Positions 34,994 through 43,241 of a stretch of 64,000 nt of DNA are shown here, in pieces. Numbering within the stretch: the stretch's first letter is position 1; the number at the start of each line of letters is the position of its first letter. Source of the DNA: CAJBVG01 sp044337515 (GTDB taxonomy: Bacteria > Bacteroidota > Bacteroidia > Sphingobacteriales > Sphingobacteriaceae). Where the stretch lies: NCBI GenBank assembly GCA_044337515.1, contig JBIINK010000002.1:1-64000 (forward strand), written 5' to 3'. Below the pieces are notes generated by a model. The model saw only the letters and a program-made list of their open reading frames with translations, searched no databases and was not told the origin of the DNA. A program made the translations under genes and the position numbers.

Positions 34994-36595
34994 TTATACG
35001 ATTCTGATTTTTTTCATAAAACTAAATGCGAAAAATAATACTGCGATTAAACTTGCGAAATAGGCAAACCAATCACCGTATTGTACATAGAAAGTCATCT
35101 CTTCATTAAGATTCACATTTCCATTTTTAGCATCTGCTTTCCACCATTCGGTTGCATCGCTAACATCGCCACGTTGATTAATAAAGCATGATGTTCCTGT
35201 ATTAGCAGAACGTGCTATGCTTCTACGTGTTTCTATTGCTCGTAAACGTGCATACGCAGCGTGTTGATGATAACCTGCAGTATTTCCCCACCATCCATCA
35301 TTTGTAATAATTGCTATCATTTGTGCGCCATTTTTCACGTATCCTGTAACGTATTCTCCGTACACAGATTCGTAACAAATTACTGGAGCTACTCCGATTC
35401 CACTTTTAGTGTAAAGCACTTTGCGTTCTTTTTGAGTACCTAAACTTCCAAAAGTACCACCCATTTGTAAAGCTAATGGTTCTAAGAACTTAAGTAAACC
35501 TGGGTAAGGCATTTGCTCAACACCAGCCACTAGTTTCGACTTATGATAAATCTGAATGCCTGGATTGTTTTCAATAAGTAATGCTGTATTGAAAGCATCG
35601 TAACAACATTCACCAGTTCTAAACTTACGAGCAGTAACAGTTTCTTCTGAAGTATAAGTTTTATAAGTTGCTGCACCAGTTATGATATTACCGTTTTTAT
35701 ATTTTGATAAAAATGTTCTTGCACTTAAAATTAATGGATTTGATTCTAATGATTCCTCCGCAATGTTGTTAGGTAGAGCAGTTTCGGGCCATATAAAAAA
35801 CTCCGTGTTATTATGAGCTAGAGAATCCGACAAACGAATCATGGTATTTACTTGCGACATTTCTGCCATGCCCCCAAATTTATCTTTATAAGGATCGATG
35901 TTTGGTTGTACAATAACAATATTGCAAGGGTTTGTTTTTTCATCATAAGATGTATAACGAGCGTATGAAATTCCAATAGGAACAATAATAAGTATTACTG
36001 GAACAATAAATTGTTTTGCTTTTTCCCAAGTGATGCCAGATATGTTAGCTGTTTTTAATATGGTTTGAAAAAGGATAACATTGACAGCGAGAACCCAAAA
36101 ACTTCCTCCGAAAACTCCTGTGTATTCGTACCATTGAATCCATGATGGATGTTCTGCAAATGCATTACCTAGCGTTAGCCAAGGCCAAGAAAAATCCCAT
36201 TGATGATGAAAGAATTCCATCCCTATCCACGCTGCAATAAAAAATATTGAAGAGAAAAATAAATTATTTCTTTTCTTAACAAAATGATAAGTTAAGAAGA
36301 CTGTACTCATCATAGTAGAATTTAAAAGAACAGCGATGATCATCCCTGCTGCTGATGCATTCCATATCCAATAGCTACAAGCCAAATTCCAAAAGAAGAA
36401 TGATATGAATGTATATCTGAATAGATAACGTGAGCTTCTGATTTCTTTAGAGGTAGATAGTTCGTGCTCTATTAACAATAATGGCACAAGAGCAAAGAAT
36501 AACAAAATGCTAACACTAGCTGTTGGCCAAGAAATCCAGAAAAGCAATGCGCTTAAAATTCCGTAAGCAATAAATCTTCTATGATTCGTCATCAT
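34994..36595 (-). CDS. lnt: Apolipoprotein N-acyltransferase
   Basis: The preferred start is ATG 36595 (or the adjacent ATG 36592), giving about 533 residues. An ATG at 36637 would overlap rsmI by 59 bases. Six or seven TM helices are followed by a nitrilase-like domain with Glu (WPETALPNN), Lys (HKSKLVAGVEQMPYPG) and Cys (PVICYESVYGE), and a final TM helix. Lnt adds the third acyl chain to lipoproteins, of which this window encodes many. It overlaps the rsmI end by 17 bases. Confidence 0.94.
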   Translation of the reverse strand: MMTNHRRFIAYGILSALLFWISWPTASVSILLFFALVPLLLIEHELSTSKEIRSSRYLFRYTFISFFFWNLACSYWIWNASAAGMIIAVLLNSTMMSTVFLTYHFVKKRNNLFFSSIFFIAAWIGMEFFHHQWDFSWPWLTLGNAFAEHPSWIQWYEYTGVFGGSFWVLAVNVILFQTILKTANISGITWEKAKQFIVPVILIIVPIGISYARYTSYDEKTNPCNIVIVQPNIDPYKDKFGGMAEMSQVNTMIRLSDSLAHNNTEFFIWPETALPNNIAEESLESNPLILSARTFLSKYKNGNIITGAATYKTYTSEETVTARKFRTGECCYDAFNTALLIENNPGIQIYHKSKLVAGVEQMPYPGLLKFLEPLALQMGGTFGSLGTQKERKVLYTKSGIGVAPVICYESVYGEYVTGYVKNGAQMIAIITNDGWWGNTAGYHQHAAYARLRAIETRRSIARSANTGTSCFINQRGDVSDATEWWKADAKNGNVNLNEEMTFYVQYGDWFAYFASLIAVLFFAFSFMKKIRIV

Positions 36596-37301
36596 CTTGT
36601 TCGTATTTATTTTCTTTTTTATGTACTTTTTTAACACCTGATAAACACACTACAAATTCACCTTTAATGGGATTTTCTGTAAAGTGTAAGAGTAATTCTG
36701 TTGCAGAACCTCGGAGTGTTTCTTCGAATTTTTTACTAATTTCTCTTGATACGCTCATGTAATGTTCGGCACCGAAATGAAGAATTACTTCTTCTAATAA
36801 TTTCAGAAGGCGATGCGGAGATTCGTAAAGTATGATGGTATCTTCAATGTTCGTTAAAAATTCTAGTCGTGTTTTTCTACCTTTTTTCTGTGGTAGAAAT
36901 CCTTCAAAGTAAAACTTATCAGATGGCAATCCAGAGTTTACCAAAGCTGGAACAAATGCTGTTGCGCCTGGCAATGTCTCAAAATCAATGTTCTCTTTTA
37001 CACATTCACGTACCAGTAAAAATCCAGGGTCAGAAATAGCAGGAGTGCCTGCATCGCTAACAAGAGCCATGGTTTTACCTTCTTTTAACAAACGGATCAC
37101 TTCTTTTAACGCATGATGTTCGTTATGTTGATGATGTGAAAGTATACGCTTATCGATGTCGAAATGCCTAAGCAGTTGACCTGCAGTGCGAGTATCTTCA
37201 GCTAAAACTAAGTCTACTTCCTTTAATATCCTTAAGGCTCTAAAGGTAATATCCTCTAGATTTCCAATAGGTGTGGGTACCACGTAAAGTTTGCCGCTCA
37301 T
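36579..37301 (-). CDS. rsmI: 16S rRNA (cytidine1402-2'-O)-methyltransferase
   Basis: I chose the ATG at 37301 (MSGKLYVVPTPIGNLEDITF), giving 240 residues. An upstream in-frame ATG lacks conserved sequence. Family motifs are VPTPIGNLEDIT, VLAEDTR, LVSDAGTPAISDPG and LPGATAFVPALVNSG of the SAM-dependent tetrapyrrole-methylase fold. It modifies C1402 in the 30S P-site. It is a probable operon leader for lnt. Confidence 0.96.
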   Translation of the reverse strand: MSGKLYVVPTPIGNLEDITFRALRILKEVDLVLAEDTRTAGQLLRHFDIDKRILSHHQHNEHHALKEVIRLLKEGKTMALVSDAGTPAISDPGFLLVRECVKENIDFETLPGATAFVPALVNSGLPSDKFYFEGFLPQKKGRKTRLEFLTNIEDTIILYESPHRLLKLLEEVILHFGAEHYMSVSREISKKFEETLRGSATELLLHFTENPIKGEFVVCLSGVKKVHKKENKYEQDDDES

Positions 37302-37397
37302 AGTAGCGAAAATATGGTAAATATTAAGGCTAGACAAATCTATGTTCAATATAATGAATCAATTTTGAGGATTACAGCAAATGAACACACAATTTAT

Positions 37398-37405
37398 TAT
37401 CTTTG
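37398..37405 (+). promoter_or_regulatory. -7 box of serS
   Basis: TATCTTTG matches TAnnTTTG and ends 15 bases before the ATG at 37421, so the leader would be about 10 bases. A TTTG at 37364 is too far upstream to be the usual -33 element. Confidence 0.5.
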
Positions 37406-37420
37406 TGTAAACTTAAATTT

Positions 37421-38692
37421 ATGTTATTAGTACCGTATATCAGAGAGAATCGCGAGCATGTGATTGAGCGTTTGCAACGTAAAAACTTTAAAAATGTAGA
37501 GTTGGTAGATATCATTATCAGCCTAGATGAGAAGCGTAGAAGTTTGCAAAATCAATCCGATACGGTAGCTTCAGAAGCAAATTTGCTAGCAAAGCAGGTA
37601 GGCGATTTGATGCGTGCAGGCAACAAAGAAGAAGCCGAACGTGTAAAAATAAAATCAGCAGAATACAAAGATCAAATCAAAAACTTCACTGAGCAAGTCG
37701 CTCTAGCTGAAGAAGAATTATATCAAGCATTAGTTCAATTACCGAATTTACCACATACTTCAGTTCCTGTAGGTTTTACACCTGAAGAAAACGAAGTAGT
37801 GCATGAATGGGGAGTAATTCCTACACTTTATGAAGGTGCTAAACCGCATTGGGAGTTAACCACTCAATATGATATTATTGATTTTGAGTTGGGCGTAAAA
37901 ATTACGGGTGCAGGTTTCCCAGTATATAAAGGGAAAGGCGCTCGTTTGCAAAGAGCATTAATAAACTTCTTTTTAGACGAAGCAATAAAAGCGGGATATA
38001 CAGAGATTATGCCACCTCTTGTAGTAAATGCAGCTTCGGGTTTCGGCACTGGTCAATTACCAGATAAAGAAGGGCAGATGTACCACATGGAAGTAGATGA
38101 TCTATACATGATCCCTACGGCTGAAGTTCCTGTTACCAATTTATATCGCGATGTTATTTTAAAGGAAGAAGAACTTCCGATTATGAATGTTGCCTACACA
38201 CCTTGTTTCAGAAGAGAAGCGGGTTCGTATGGTGCACACGTACGCGGATTAAATCGCTTACATCAATTTGATAAAATTGAAATTGTTCAGATCGCACATC
38301 CAGAAAAATCATATGAGATATTGGAAACCATGGTTGCTCACGTGAAATCACTTTTAGAAAAATTAGAAATTCCATACCGCATTTTACGTTTATGTGGAGG
38401 TGATATGGGCTTCACTTCGGCATTGACTTATGATTTCGAAACGTATTCAACAGCACAAGGTCGTTGGTTAGAAGTGAGTTCAACTTCATGTTTCGAATCT
38501 TTTCAAGCGAATAGAATGAAATGTAGATTTAAAGGGAAAGACGGAAAAAACCAATTGGTTCATACCTTAAATGGTAGCGCTTTGGCATTACCTAGAATTG
38601 TAGCAACTCTTTTAGAAAACAATCAAACACCAGAAGGAATTATGATTCCGAAAGTATTGGTGCCTTATACGGGATTTGATAGAATTGGGTAA
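37421..38692 (+). CDS. serS: Seryl-tRNA synthetase
   Basis: I chose the ATG at 37421 (MLLVPYIRENREHVIERL), giving 423 residues. An upstream TTG at 37403 overlaps the -7 box and is rejected. An N-terminal coiled-coil arm (about residues 30-100) binds the long variable arm of tRNA-Ser. The class II core has PTAEVPVTNLYRD, YTPCFRREAGSYG (motif 2) and NGSALALPRIVATLLENNQ (motif 3). The stop codon runs straight into heptamer repeats. Confidence 0.96.
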   Translation: MLLVPYIRENREHVIERLQRKNFKNVELVDIIISLDEKRRSLQNQSDTVASEANLLAKQVGDLMRAGNKEEAERVKIKSAEYKDQIKNFTEQVALAEEELYQALVQLPNLPHTSVPVGFTPEENEVVHEWGVIPTLYEGAKPHWELTTQYDIIDFELGVKITGAGFPVYKGKGARLQRALINFFLDEAIKAGYTEIMPPLVVNAASGFGTGQLPDKEGQMYHMEVDDLYMIPTAEVPVTNLYRDVILKEEELPIMNVAYTPCFRREAGSYGAHVRGLNRLHQFDKIEIVQIAHPEKSYEILETMVAHVKSLLEKLEIPYRILRLCGGDMGFTSALTYDFETYSTAQGRWLEVSSTSCFESFQANRMKCRFKGKDGKNQLVHTLNGSALALPRIVATLLENNQTPEGIMIPKVLVPYTGFDRIG

Positions 38693-38763
38693 TGAGTATT
38701 GAGTAATGAGTATTGAGTATTGAGTAATTTAATAATTTCCCACTACTCAATACCCACTACTCA
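38693..38763. repeat. Two facing heptamer arrays between serS and the OstA-like gene
   Basis: On the plus strand five units (TGAGTAT/TGAGTAA) fill 38693-38727, directly after the serS stop. On the minus strand four units (TGAGTAG, TGGGTAT, TGAGTAG, TGGGAAA) fill 38763-38736, directly after the OstA-like stop. The arrays are partly complementary (GAGTATTGAGTA with TACTCAATAC) and can form a stem serving both genes. Confidence 0.85.
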
Positions 38764-40275
38764 CTACCTATTTATAACAGCTTGCTTACTCACTGGCCTT
38801 AACCTTATTCGCCAAGTAAATCCTTTCAGTTTTAAGTCTTCTTCTTTTACTTCATCAAGTGGAGAGAAAACGGCATCTGGTTTTACCAGGAAATTCACTT
38901 TCTGAACTTTATTATCTCTAAAGCGGATTATCATATTGCTACAATCGGCTTTGTTTACACCTAAATATTCACCTGGCTTTTCTTCTTCTTTTGCGTAGTA
39001 AATACTTTGCCCATTTCCCTCTACATTTAATATATTCAGTTTGTTTTCTTTGAAAAAGCCAAACATATTTTTACCACGAATCTGATCGAATTTCATTGTA
39101 TCTAATGAGTCAATCATAACTAGAAAAGCATTGTCAAATAAATTCATTTTATTGAGATCACCGTTCTTTATTTCCATTGTAATAAAGTCAGCAGTCATCT
39201 GTGCATTTTGTGACCAAATTGTAGGATTTTTAAAGCATCGCATGGTCGAATCTATGTAGGTATAAACCATCGAATCGCATCTCAATTGCAAGTCGGTTTT
39301 AAATGCTCTTACATCATGATAGGCAATGAGCGTTCGAAATAACATTTGTTTATCCATGAAACTACGAAGTGTATCTGCCGACAAAAATAAAGAGTCATTA
39401 TCGACTAAAACTATTACATAAGCCTTGTCGGTCACTACAGAAGATTCTGTATTTTTATTGTAGTTCGCTTTATTGCCTTTTAAAATAATGTTCTGTGCAG
39501 TATCAACAAATGTTACATTCTTAGTTGCTCTACCTAAGCCTTTATTTCTATCAAAAAACAATAAATTTCCTGATAAGGTTTGTGAACCAGTTTTGTAATA
39601 AGGGTTCTTTGTGAATTGTGCGATATCAGTTACTGTGTTATATGTTCCTGCTTCAGCATATAGAAAATCATCTTTAGAAGTAATCGTTGTTGGTCCGAGG
39701 AACGTTGCAACTTTTGTTTTTGAATTATATTTTAAGGTATCGGATTTCAATAAATATTTCGGGTTTGTAAGAACTACTTCTTTTTTAAAATAAGCATCAG
39801 CAGTATTGGCAAAATAATAACCCAACTTGCTGGTGAGTACATTTTCTGCACTAGTGATTTTTCCACCTTGCGTATAGGTTGCAATTCTGTTTTTGGTATC
39901 ATAATCGAGAATACTCGTAGTAAGAACCATGTCGTTATGAATTACTCGAACATTTTTATTGAATCGTGCAATTTTTGTGTTTCCATCATAATTTAGGAAA
40001 TCACCAAAAAGCTGTAAGGAATCGCCTTGAACTATACGCACTTTCCCATAAGCGTCGACCGCATTGCGAACATCATATAATAAGGCGGAGTCGCAATAGA
40101 AATAAACATTATCCTGTTTAAACTGGCAATTGCCTTTCAATTTCTTTATTTGTTCATTTTCCAATTTTACGAACTCGAAAACATCCGCATTGATTACTTC
40201 TACCTTGCTTACTTTTTGAGAAAAGCTAACAAAAGGGATGAATAAACAAATAATGAGGTACTTTAAAAATTTCAT
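38764..40275 (-). CDS. OstA-like (LptA/LptD-N type) periplasmic protein
   Basis: I chose the ATG at 40275 (MKFLKYLIICLFIPFVSFSQ signal peptide), giving 503 residues. The mature part is built of beta-jellyroll repeats with GNCQFKQDNVYFYCDSALLYD, AYGKVRIVQGD, YDTKNRIATYTQGGKI and similar segments, the OstA/LptA fold that shields lipid chains. Bacteroidota carry this family separately from LptD, and a role in lipopolysaccharide transport is likely but not shown. It is divergent from tilS, with 40 bases between starts. Confidence 0.85.
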   Translation of the reverse strand: MKFLKYLIICLFIPFVSFSQKVSKVEVINADVFEFVKLENEQIKKLKGNCQFKQDNVYFYCDSALLYDVRNAVDAYGKVRIVQGDSLQLFGDFLNYDGNTKIARFNKNVRVIHNDMVLTTSILDYDTKNRIATYTQGGKITSAENVLTSKLGYYFANTADAYFKKEVVLTNPKYLLKSDTLKYNSKTKVATFLGPTTITSKDDFLYAEAGTYNTVTDIAQFTKNPYYKTGSQTLSGNLLFFDRNKGLGRATKNVTFVDTAQNIILKGNKANYNKNTESSVVTDKAYVIVLVDNDSLFLSADTLRSFMDKQMLFRTLIAYHDVRAFKTDLQLRCDSMVYTYIDSTMRCFKNPTIWSQNAQMTADFITMEIKNGDLNKMNLFDNAFLVMIDSLDTMKFDQIRGKNMFGFFKENKLNILNVEGNGQSIYYAKEEEKPGEYLGVNKADCSNMIIRFRDNKVQKVNFLVKPDAVFSPLDEVKEEDLKLKGFTWRIRLRPVSKQAVINR

Positions 40276-40301
40276 GCAGGGCAAAAATACAACGATTTTA
40301 A

Positions 40302-40309
40302 TACTTTTG
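40302..40309 (+). promoter_or_regulatory. -7 box of tilS
   Basis: TACTTTTG matches TAnnTTTG and ends 6 bases before the tilS ATG, placing the transcription start at or next to the start codon. No -33 TTG was seen at the expected distance. Confidence 0.5.
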
Positions 40310-40315
40310 TACTAA

Positions 40316-41635
40316 ATGTTATCAAAACTCAAAGACTATATTCATCAGCATAAGCTATTAAACGAGCATGATCGCCTATTATTGGGTGTGAGTGGTGGTG
40401 TTGATTCTATGGTTTTGCTTCATCTATTTCAACAACTACCTTATACATTTACCGTTGCACACGTTAATTTTGGACTTAGAGGTGTTGAGTCTGATGAAGA
40501 TGAAGCATTTGTTGTTGAATATTGCCGAAAGCACAACATTAAAGTATTTACTAATACTGTAGATGCCCTAGCTTATGTAAACTCGAGCAAAGTTTCTATT
40601 CAGATGGCAGCCCGATCATTGAGATATGATTGGTTTGAGAAGCTTAAAATAGAACATCAATTTAAGCACTTACTAACTGCCCATCATTCCGATGATTCAG
40701 TAGAAACGATATTTATCAATATTCTAAGAGGAACTGGGATAAGTGGTTTGAAAGGGATTACAAGTAATGAAAATGCTATTCGCCCATTATTGCCATTTAC
40801 TAGAGCAGAGATAATTGAATATGCAAACTCAGTAAACTTAGCTTGGAGAGAGGATTCTTCTAATGCTAAAGAAGATTATCTGAGGAATAAACTAAGGCAT
40901 TCAATTTTGCCAATGTTTGATAGTATTAATGATACATGGCGTCAAAAATTAGTTCAGTTGAGTGATGATATTTCGGTATCGGAAAATATATTGACTGATT
41001 ATTATATTCAGCATTTGCCAAAGTTTTATTCGGACGCGAGAATTCAATTAGCAAAGTTAAATGACTTAGATTTTTCAGAATGGATGCTTCGGAGATTATT
41101 GATTAGCCTTGGTTTTACACATCAAACCATTTCTGATATAATATTAAATCTCGATATTCAGAAAGGGAAAATATACGAAAGTTCAACATTTATATTACAA
41201 AAAGAAGAGGGTGCATTTCGTGTAATTGCTAAAAATGAAAATCAAACAGATAAGTTTTCAGCTATGATTATTGAAGAACAAAATCAAGTTGAATATTCGA
41301 ATTCGATATTTGAAATGGATAATATTTTGGTAAGTGAGTTTGGTGGAGAATATAGAGAGAAAGAATCTTTCTTGGATTACAACAAATTAGATTTTCCGCT
41401 GTTAATTAGAAAATGGCAAGCAGGAGATTGGTTTGTTCCTTTTGGGATGAAAGGGAGGAAAAAGTTAAGCGACTATTTTGTCGATGAAAAATTTACAATT
41501 CAGGAAAAAGAAAATACCTTTGTTATAGTATCGGGTGAAGATATTGTATGTATCTTAGGGCATCGGATCGACGATAGGTATAGCGTTAAGGGAAACACTA
41601 CCATAATATATCACATTAAACAGAAACATGGCTAA
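40316..41635 (+). CDS. tilS: tRNA(Ile)-lysidine synthetase
   Basis: The protein has 439 residues. The N-terminal PP-loop ATPase has SGGVDS at residues 26-31, HVNFGLRG, TAHHSDDSVET and REDSSNAKEDYLRNKLRH. The C-terminal domain includes RKWQAGDWFVPFGMKGRKKLSDYF, the tRNA-recognition part of TilS. It converts C34 of tRNA-Ile(CAU) to lysidine and is essential in most bacteria. The downstream small membrane protein gene overlaps it by 8 bases. Confidence 0.95.
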   Translation: MLSKLKDYIHQHKLLNEHDRLLLGVSGGVDSMVLLHLFQQLPYTFTVAHVNFGLRGVESDEDEAFVVEYCRKHNIKVFTNTVDALAYVNSSKVSIQMAARSLRYDWFEKLKIEHQFKHLLTAHHSDDSVETIFINILRGTGISGLKGITSNENAIRPLLPFTRAEIIEYANSVNLAWREDSSNAKEDYLRNKLRHSILPMFDSINDTWRQKLVQLSDDISVSENILTDYYIQHLPKFYSDARIQLAKLNDLDFSEWMLRRLLISLGFTHQTISDIILNLDIQKGKIYESSTFILQKEEGAFRVIAKNENQTDKFSAMIIEEQNQVEYSNSIFEMDNILVSEFGGEYREKESFLDYNKLDFPLLIRKWQAGDWFVPFGMKGRKKLSDYFVDEKFTIQEKENTFVIVSGEDIVCILGHRIDDRYSVKGNTTIIYHIKQKHG

Positions 41636-42116
41636 GCATGTATTATATCAAGAACGTCAGACTTTAGGAAACATAAAGTTCTGGACTACCCGTCGCTTTG
41701 TTTTAGGTTTGTTCTGTTTCGTAGCTTATTATATTTCTGAAGAGAGAAATAGGGCCGAAGAAGCTGATTTGTTCTTAGTGGTAGGTTCTGGTATTTTACT
41801 TATTTCTATCATTTTCGTGTTTCTTACACACTTCCGTACCGTTATTGAGAATGGTAGTTTGATTCTCACTGGGATTTATAGCACTAAAAAAGTTAAAATT
41901 GATTTGAGTAATATCGTGAGCTCTGAGATTATACGCTATAGCCCATTTATTATAAACAATCCAGTTTACAATTTGCATAAAAAGGGAACCATACGCTTTT
42001 ATGCTTATGGGAAGTATGCAGTAAAAATTACTGATAAAGATGGCTTGTCTTATTTAATTGGATCGCAAGACCCAATTGAATTAGATGCTGTGGTTAAAAC
42101 AGTCATTACTAAATAG
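41628..42116 (+). CDS. Small membrane protein with C-terminal PH-like domain
   Basis: The protein has 162 residues. Two TM helices (about 25-42 and 53-72) precede a ~90-residue beta-rich cytoplasmic domain (TVIENGSLILTGIYSTKKVKIDLSNIVSSEI, ending with YLIGSQDPIELDAVV) that resembles bacterial PH (bPH2-type) domains. The function is unknown. Its start overlaps tilS by 8 bases, indicating coupling. Five heptamers begin at the base after its stop codon. Confidence 0.6.
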   Translation: MAKHVLYQERQTLGNIKFWTTRRFVLGLFCFVAYYISEERNRAEEADLFLVVGSGILLISIIFVFLTHFRTVIENGSLILTGIYSTKKVKIDLSNIVSSEIIRYSPFIINNPVYNLHKKGTIRFYAYGKYAVKITDKDGLSYLIGSQDPIELDAVVKTVITK

Positions 42117-42151
42117 TATTGGGTATTGGGTAATGAGTATCGGGTATCGAG
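42117..42151 (+). repeat. Five heptamers after the PH-like gene
   Basis: The sequence divides exactly into TATTGGG, TATTGGG, TAATGAG, TATCGGG, TATCGAG, starting at the first base after the TAG stop (42114-42116). Confidence 0.8.
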
Positions 42152-42208
42152 ATTAACTATTACTTTCCTCACTCATCATCAATCTCGTCAATCCCTGTCC
42201 AACAGACA

Positions 42209-42243
42209 TTAATTCCTAATTCCTAATTCCTAATTCTTAATTC
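42209..42243 (-). repeat. Heptamer array overlapping the oxygenase stop codon
   Basis: On the minus strand the units are GAATTAA (containing the TAA stop at 42239-42237), GAATTAG three times, then GAATTAA. Each unit carries TAA or TAG and the period is exactly 7. Confidence 0.85.
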
Positions 42244-43202
42244 TTTTTAAGTCCAATTTCTCTCAAACGTTCGTCGAGGTATTGTCCCGCAGTATAATCA
42301 TCGTATGCTTTTGGCTGTTCATTGTTAATACACGATGTAAGGCAAGCTAGGCTCATCTCTGAACGAGGGTGTAAGAAGAATGGCACAGAGTAGCGTGATG
42401 TGCCCATGAGTTCTCTTGGTGGGTTTACAACACGATGTGTGGTTGATTTTAATTTATTGTTAGTTAATCGTTGAAGCATATCGCCAACATTAACGACAAT
42501 ATCATCAGCAAGAGCTTTAATAGGTAACCAATCGCCATCTCTCGTTAATACTTCTAATCCATCAGCACTAGCGCCAATTAATAAAGTAATCAGATTGATG
42601 TCTTCATGTGCTCCTGCTCTAACAGCATCAGCGGGTAAACTATCGGGGTTTGTTATTGGGAAGTAGTGTATACCTCTTAGAATACTATTCCCATTTTTAA
42701 TTTTTTCGTCAAAATAGTTTTCAGGGAGATTTAAGTAAACAGCAATTGCTCTAAGAATATGAGTTCCGGCATGTTCAAGCTTCTGATACACTTCTTTAGT
42801 AATTTCATTGAAACGTGGCAATTCTGAAACTGAAATATTATCTGGGTATTCATCTTTAGGCATTATCTCCCCTTCTACAAATTGACCTACTTGCCAGAAT
42901 TCTTTCAAATCAGGAGTAATCGAATCTTTAGCTTTTTCTCTTCCTTTGCTAGTATATCCTCGTTGGCCAGCTAGCTCAACAATTTCGTATTTCTTTTTAA
43001 GATCTTCTTGTAAATCGAATAGCTTTTTAACTTCAACATAAAGTTCAGCCATTAGCTCTTTACTTAACCCATGATTCGTAATGGTAACAAATCCAGTTTC
43101 ATTGAAGGCTTTGCCAATTCCATTCGAAAATTCTTTTCTTTCGTCTGCACTTCCATTCATGTAATCGTTTAAATCTAAACGTGGGATAATAACTTTTGAC
43201 AT
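42237..43202 (-). CDS. 2-oxoglutarate/Fe(II)-dependent oxygenase, isopenicillin N synthase family
   Basis: The protein has 321 residues, cytoplasmic. An N-terminal DIOX_N domain (FNETGFVTITNHGL near 33-46) precedes the double-stranded beta-helix core with iron ligands H199, D201 and H256 and the 2OG-binding R270-x-S272. Plant-like family members hydroxylate or desaturate small molecules. Bacterial ones have mostly unknown substrates, and the neighbours give no clue. The gene stands alone. Confidence 0.88.
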   Translation of the reverse strand: MSKVIIPRLDLNDYMNGSADERKEFSNGIGKAFNETGFVTITNHGLSKELMAELYVEVKKLFDLQEDLKKKYEIVELAGQRGYTSKGREKAKDSITPDLKEFWQVGQFVEGEIMPKDEYPDNISVSELPRFNEITKEVYQKLEHAGTHILRAIAVYLNLPENYFDEKIKNGNSILRGIHYFPITNPDSLPADAVRAGAHEDINLITLLIGASADGLEVLTRDGDWLPIKALADDIVVNVGDMLQRLTNNKLKSTTHRVVNPPRELMGTSRYSVPFFLHPRSEMSLACLTSCINNEQPKAYDDYTAGQYLDERLREIGLKKN

Positions 43203-43241
43203 AGCGTTGTTGTTTTAGTAATTAAAAATACACAATTGAAA

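Noticed and set aside
37403..37420. TTG start adding six residues to SerS
   Set aside because: The TTG lies inside the TATCTTTG -7 box, and the conserved N-terminus begins at the ATG at 37421.
38693..38763. CRISPR array
   Set aside because: Units are 7 bases without spacers; no cas genes are present anywhere in the window.
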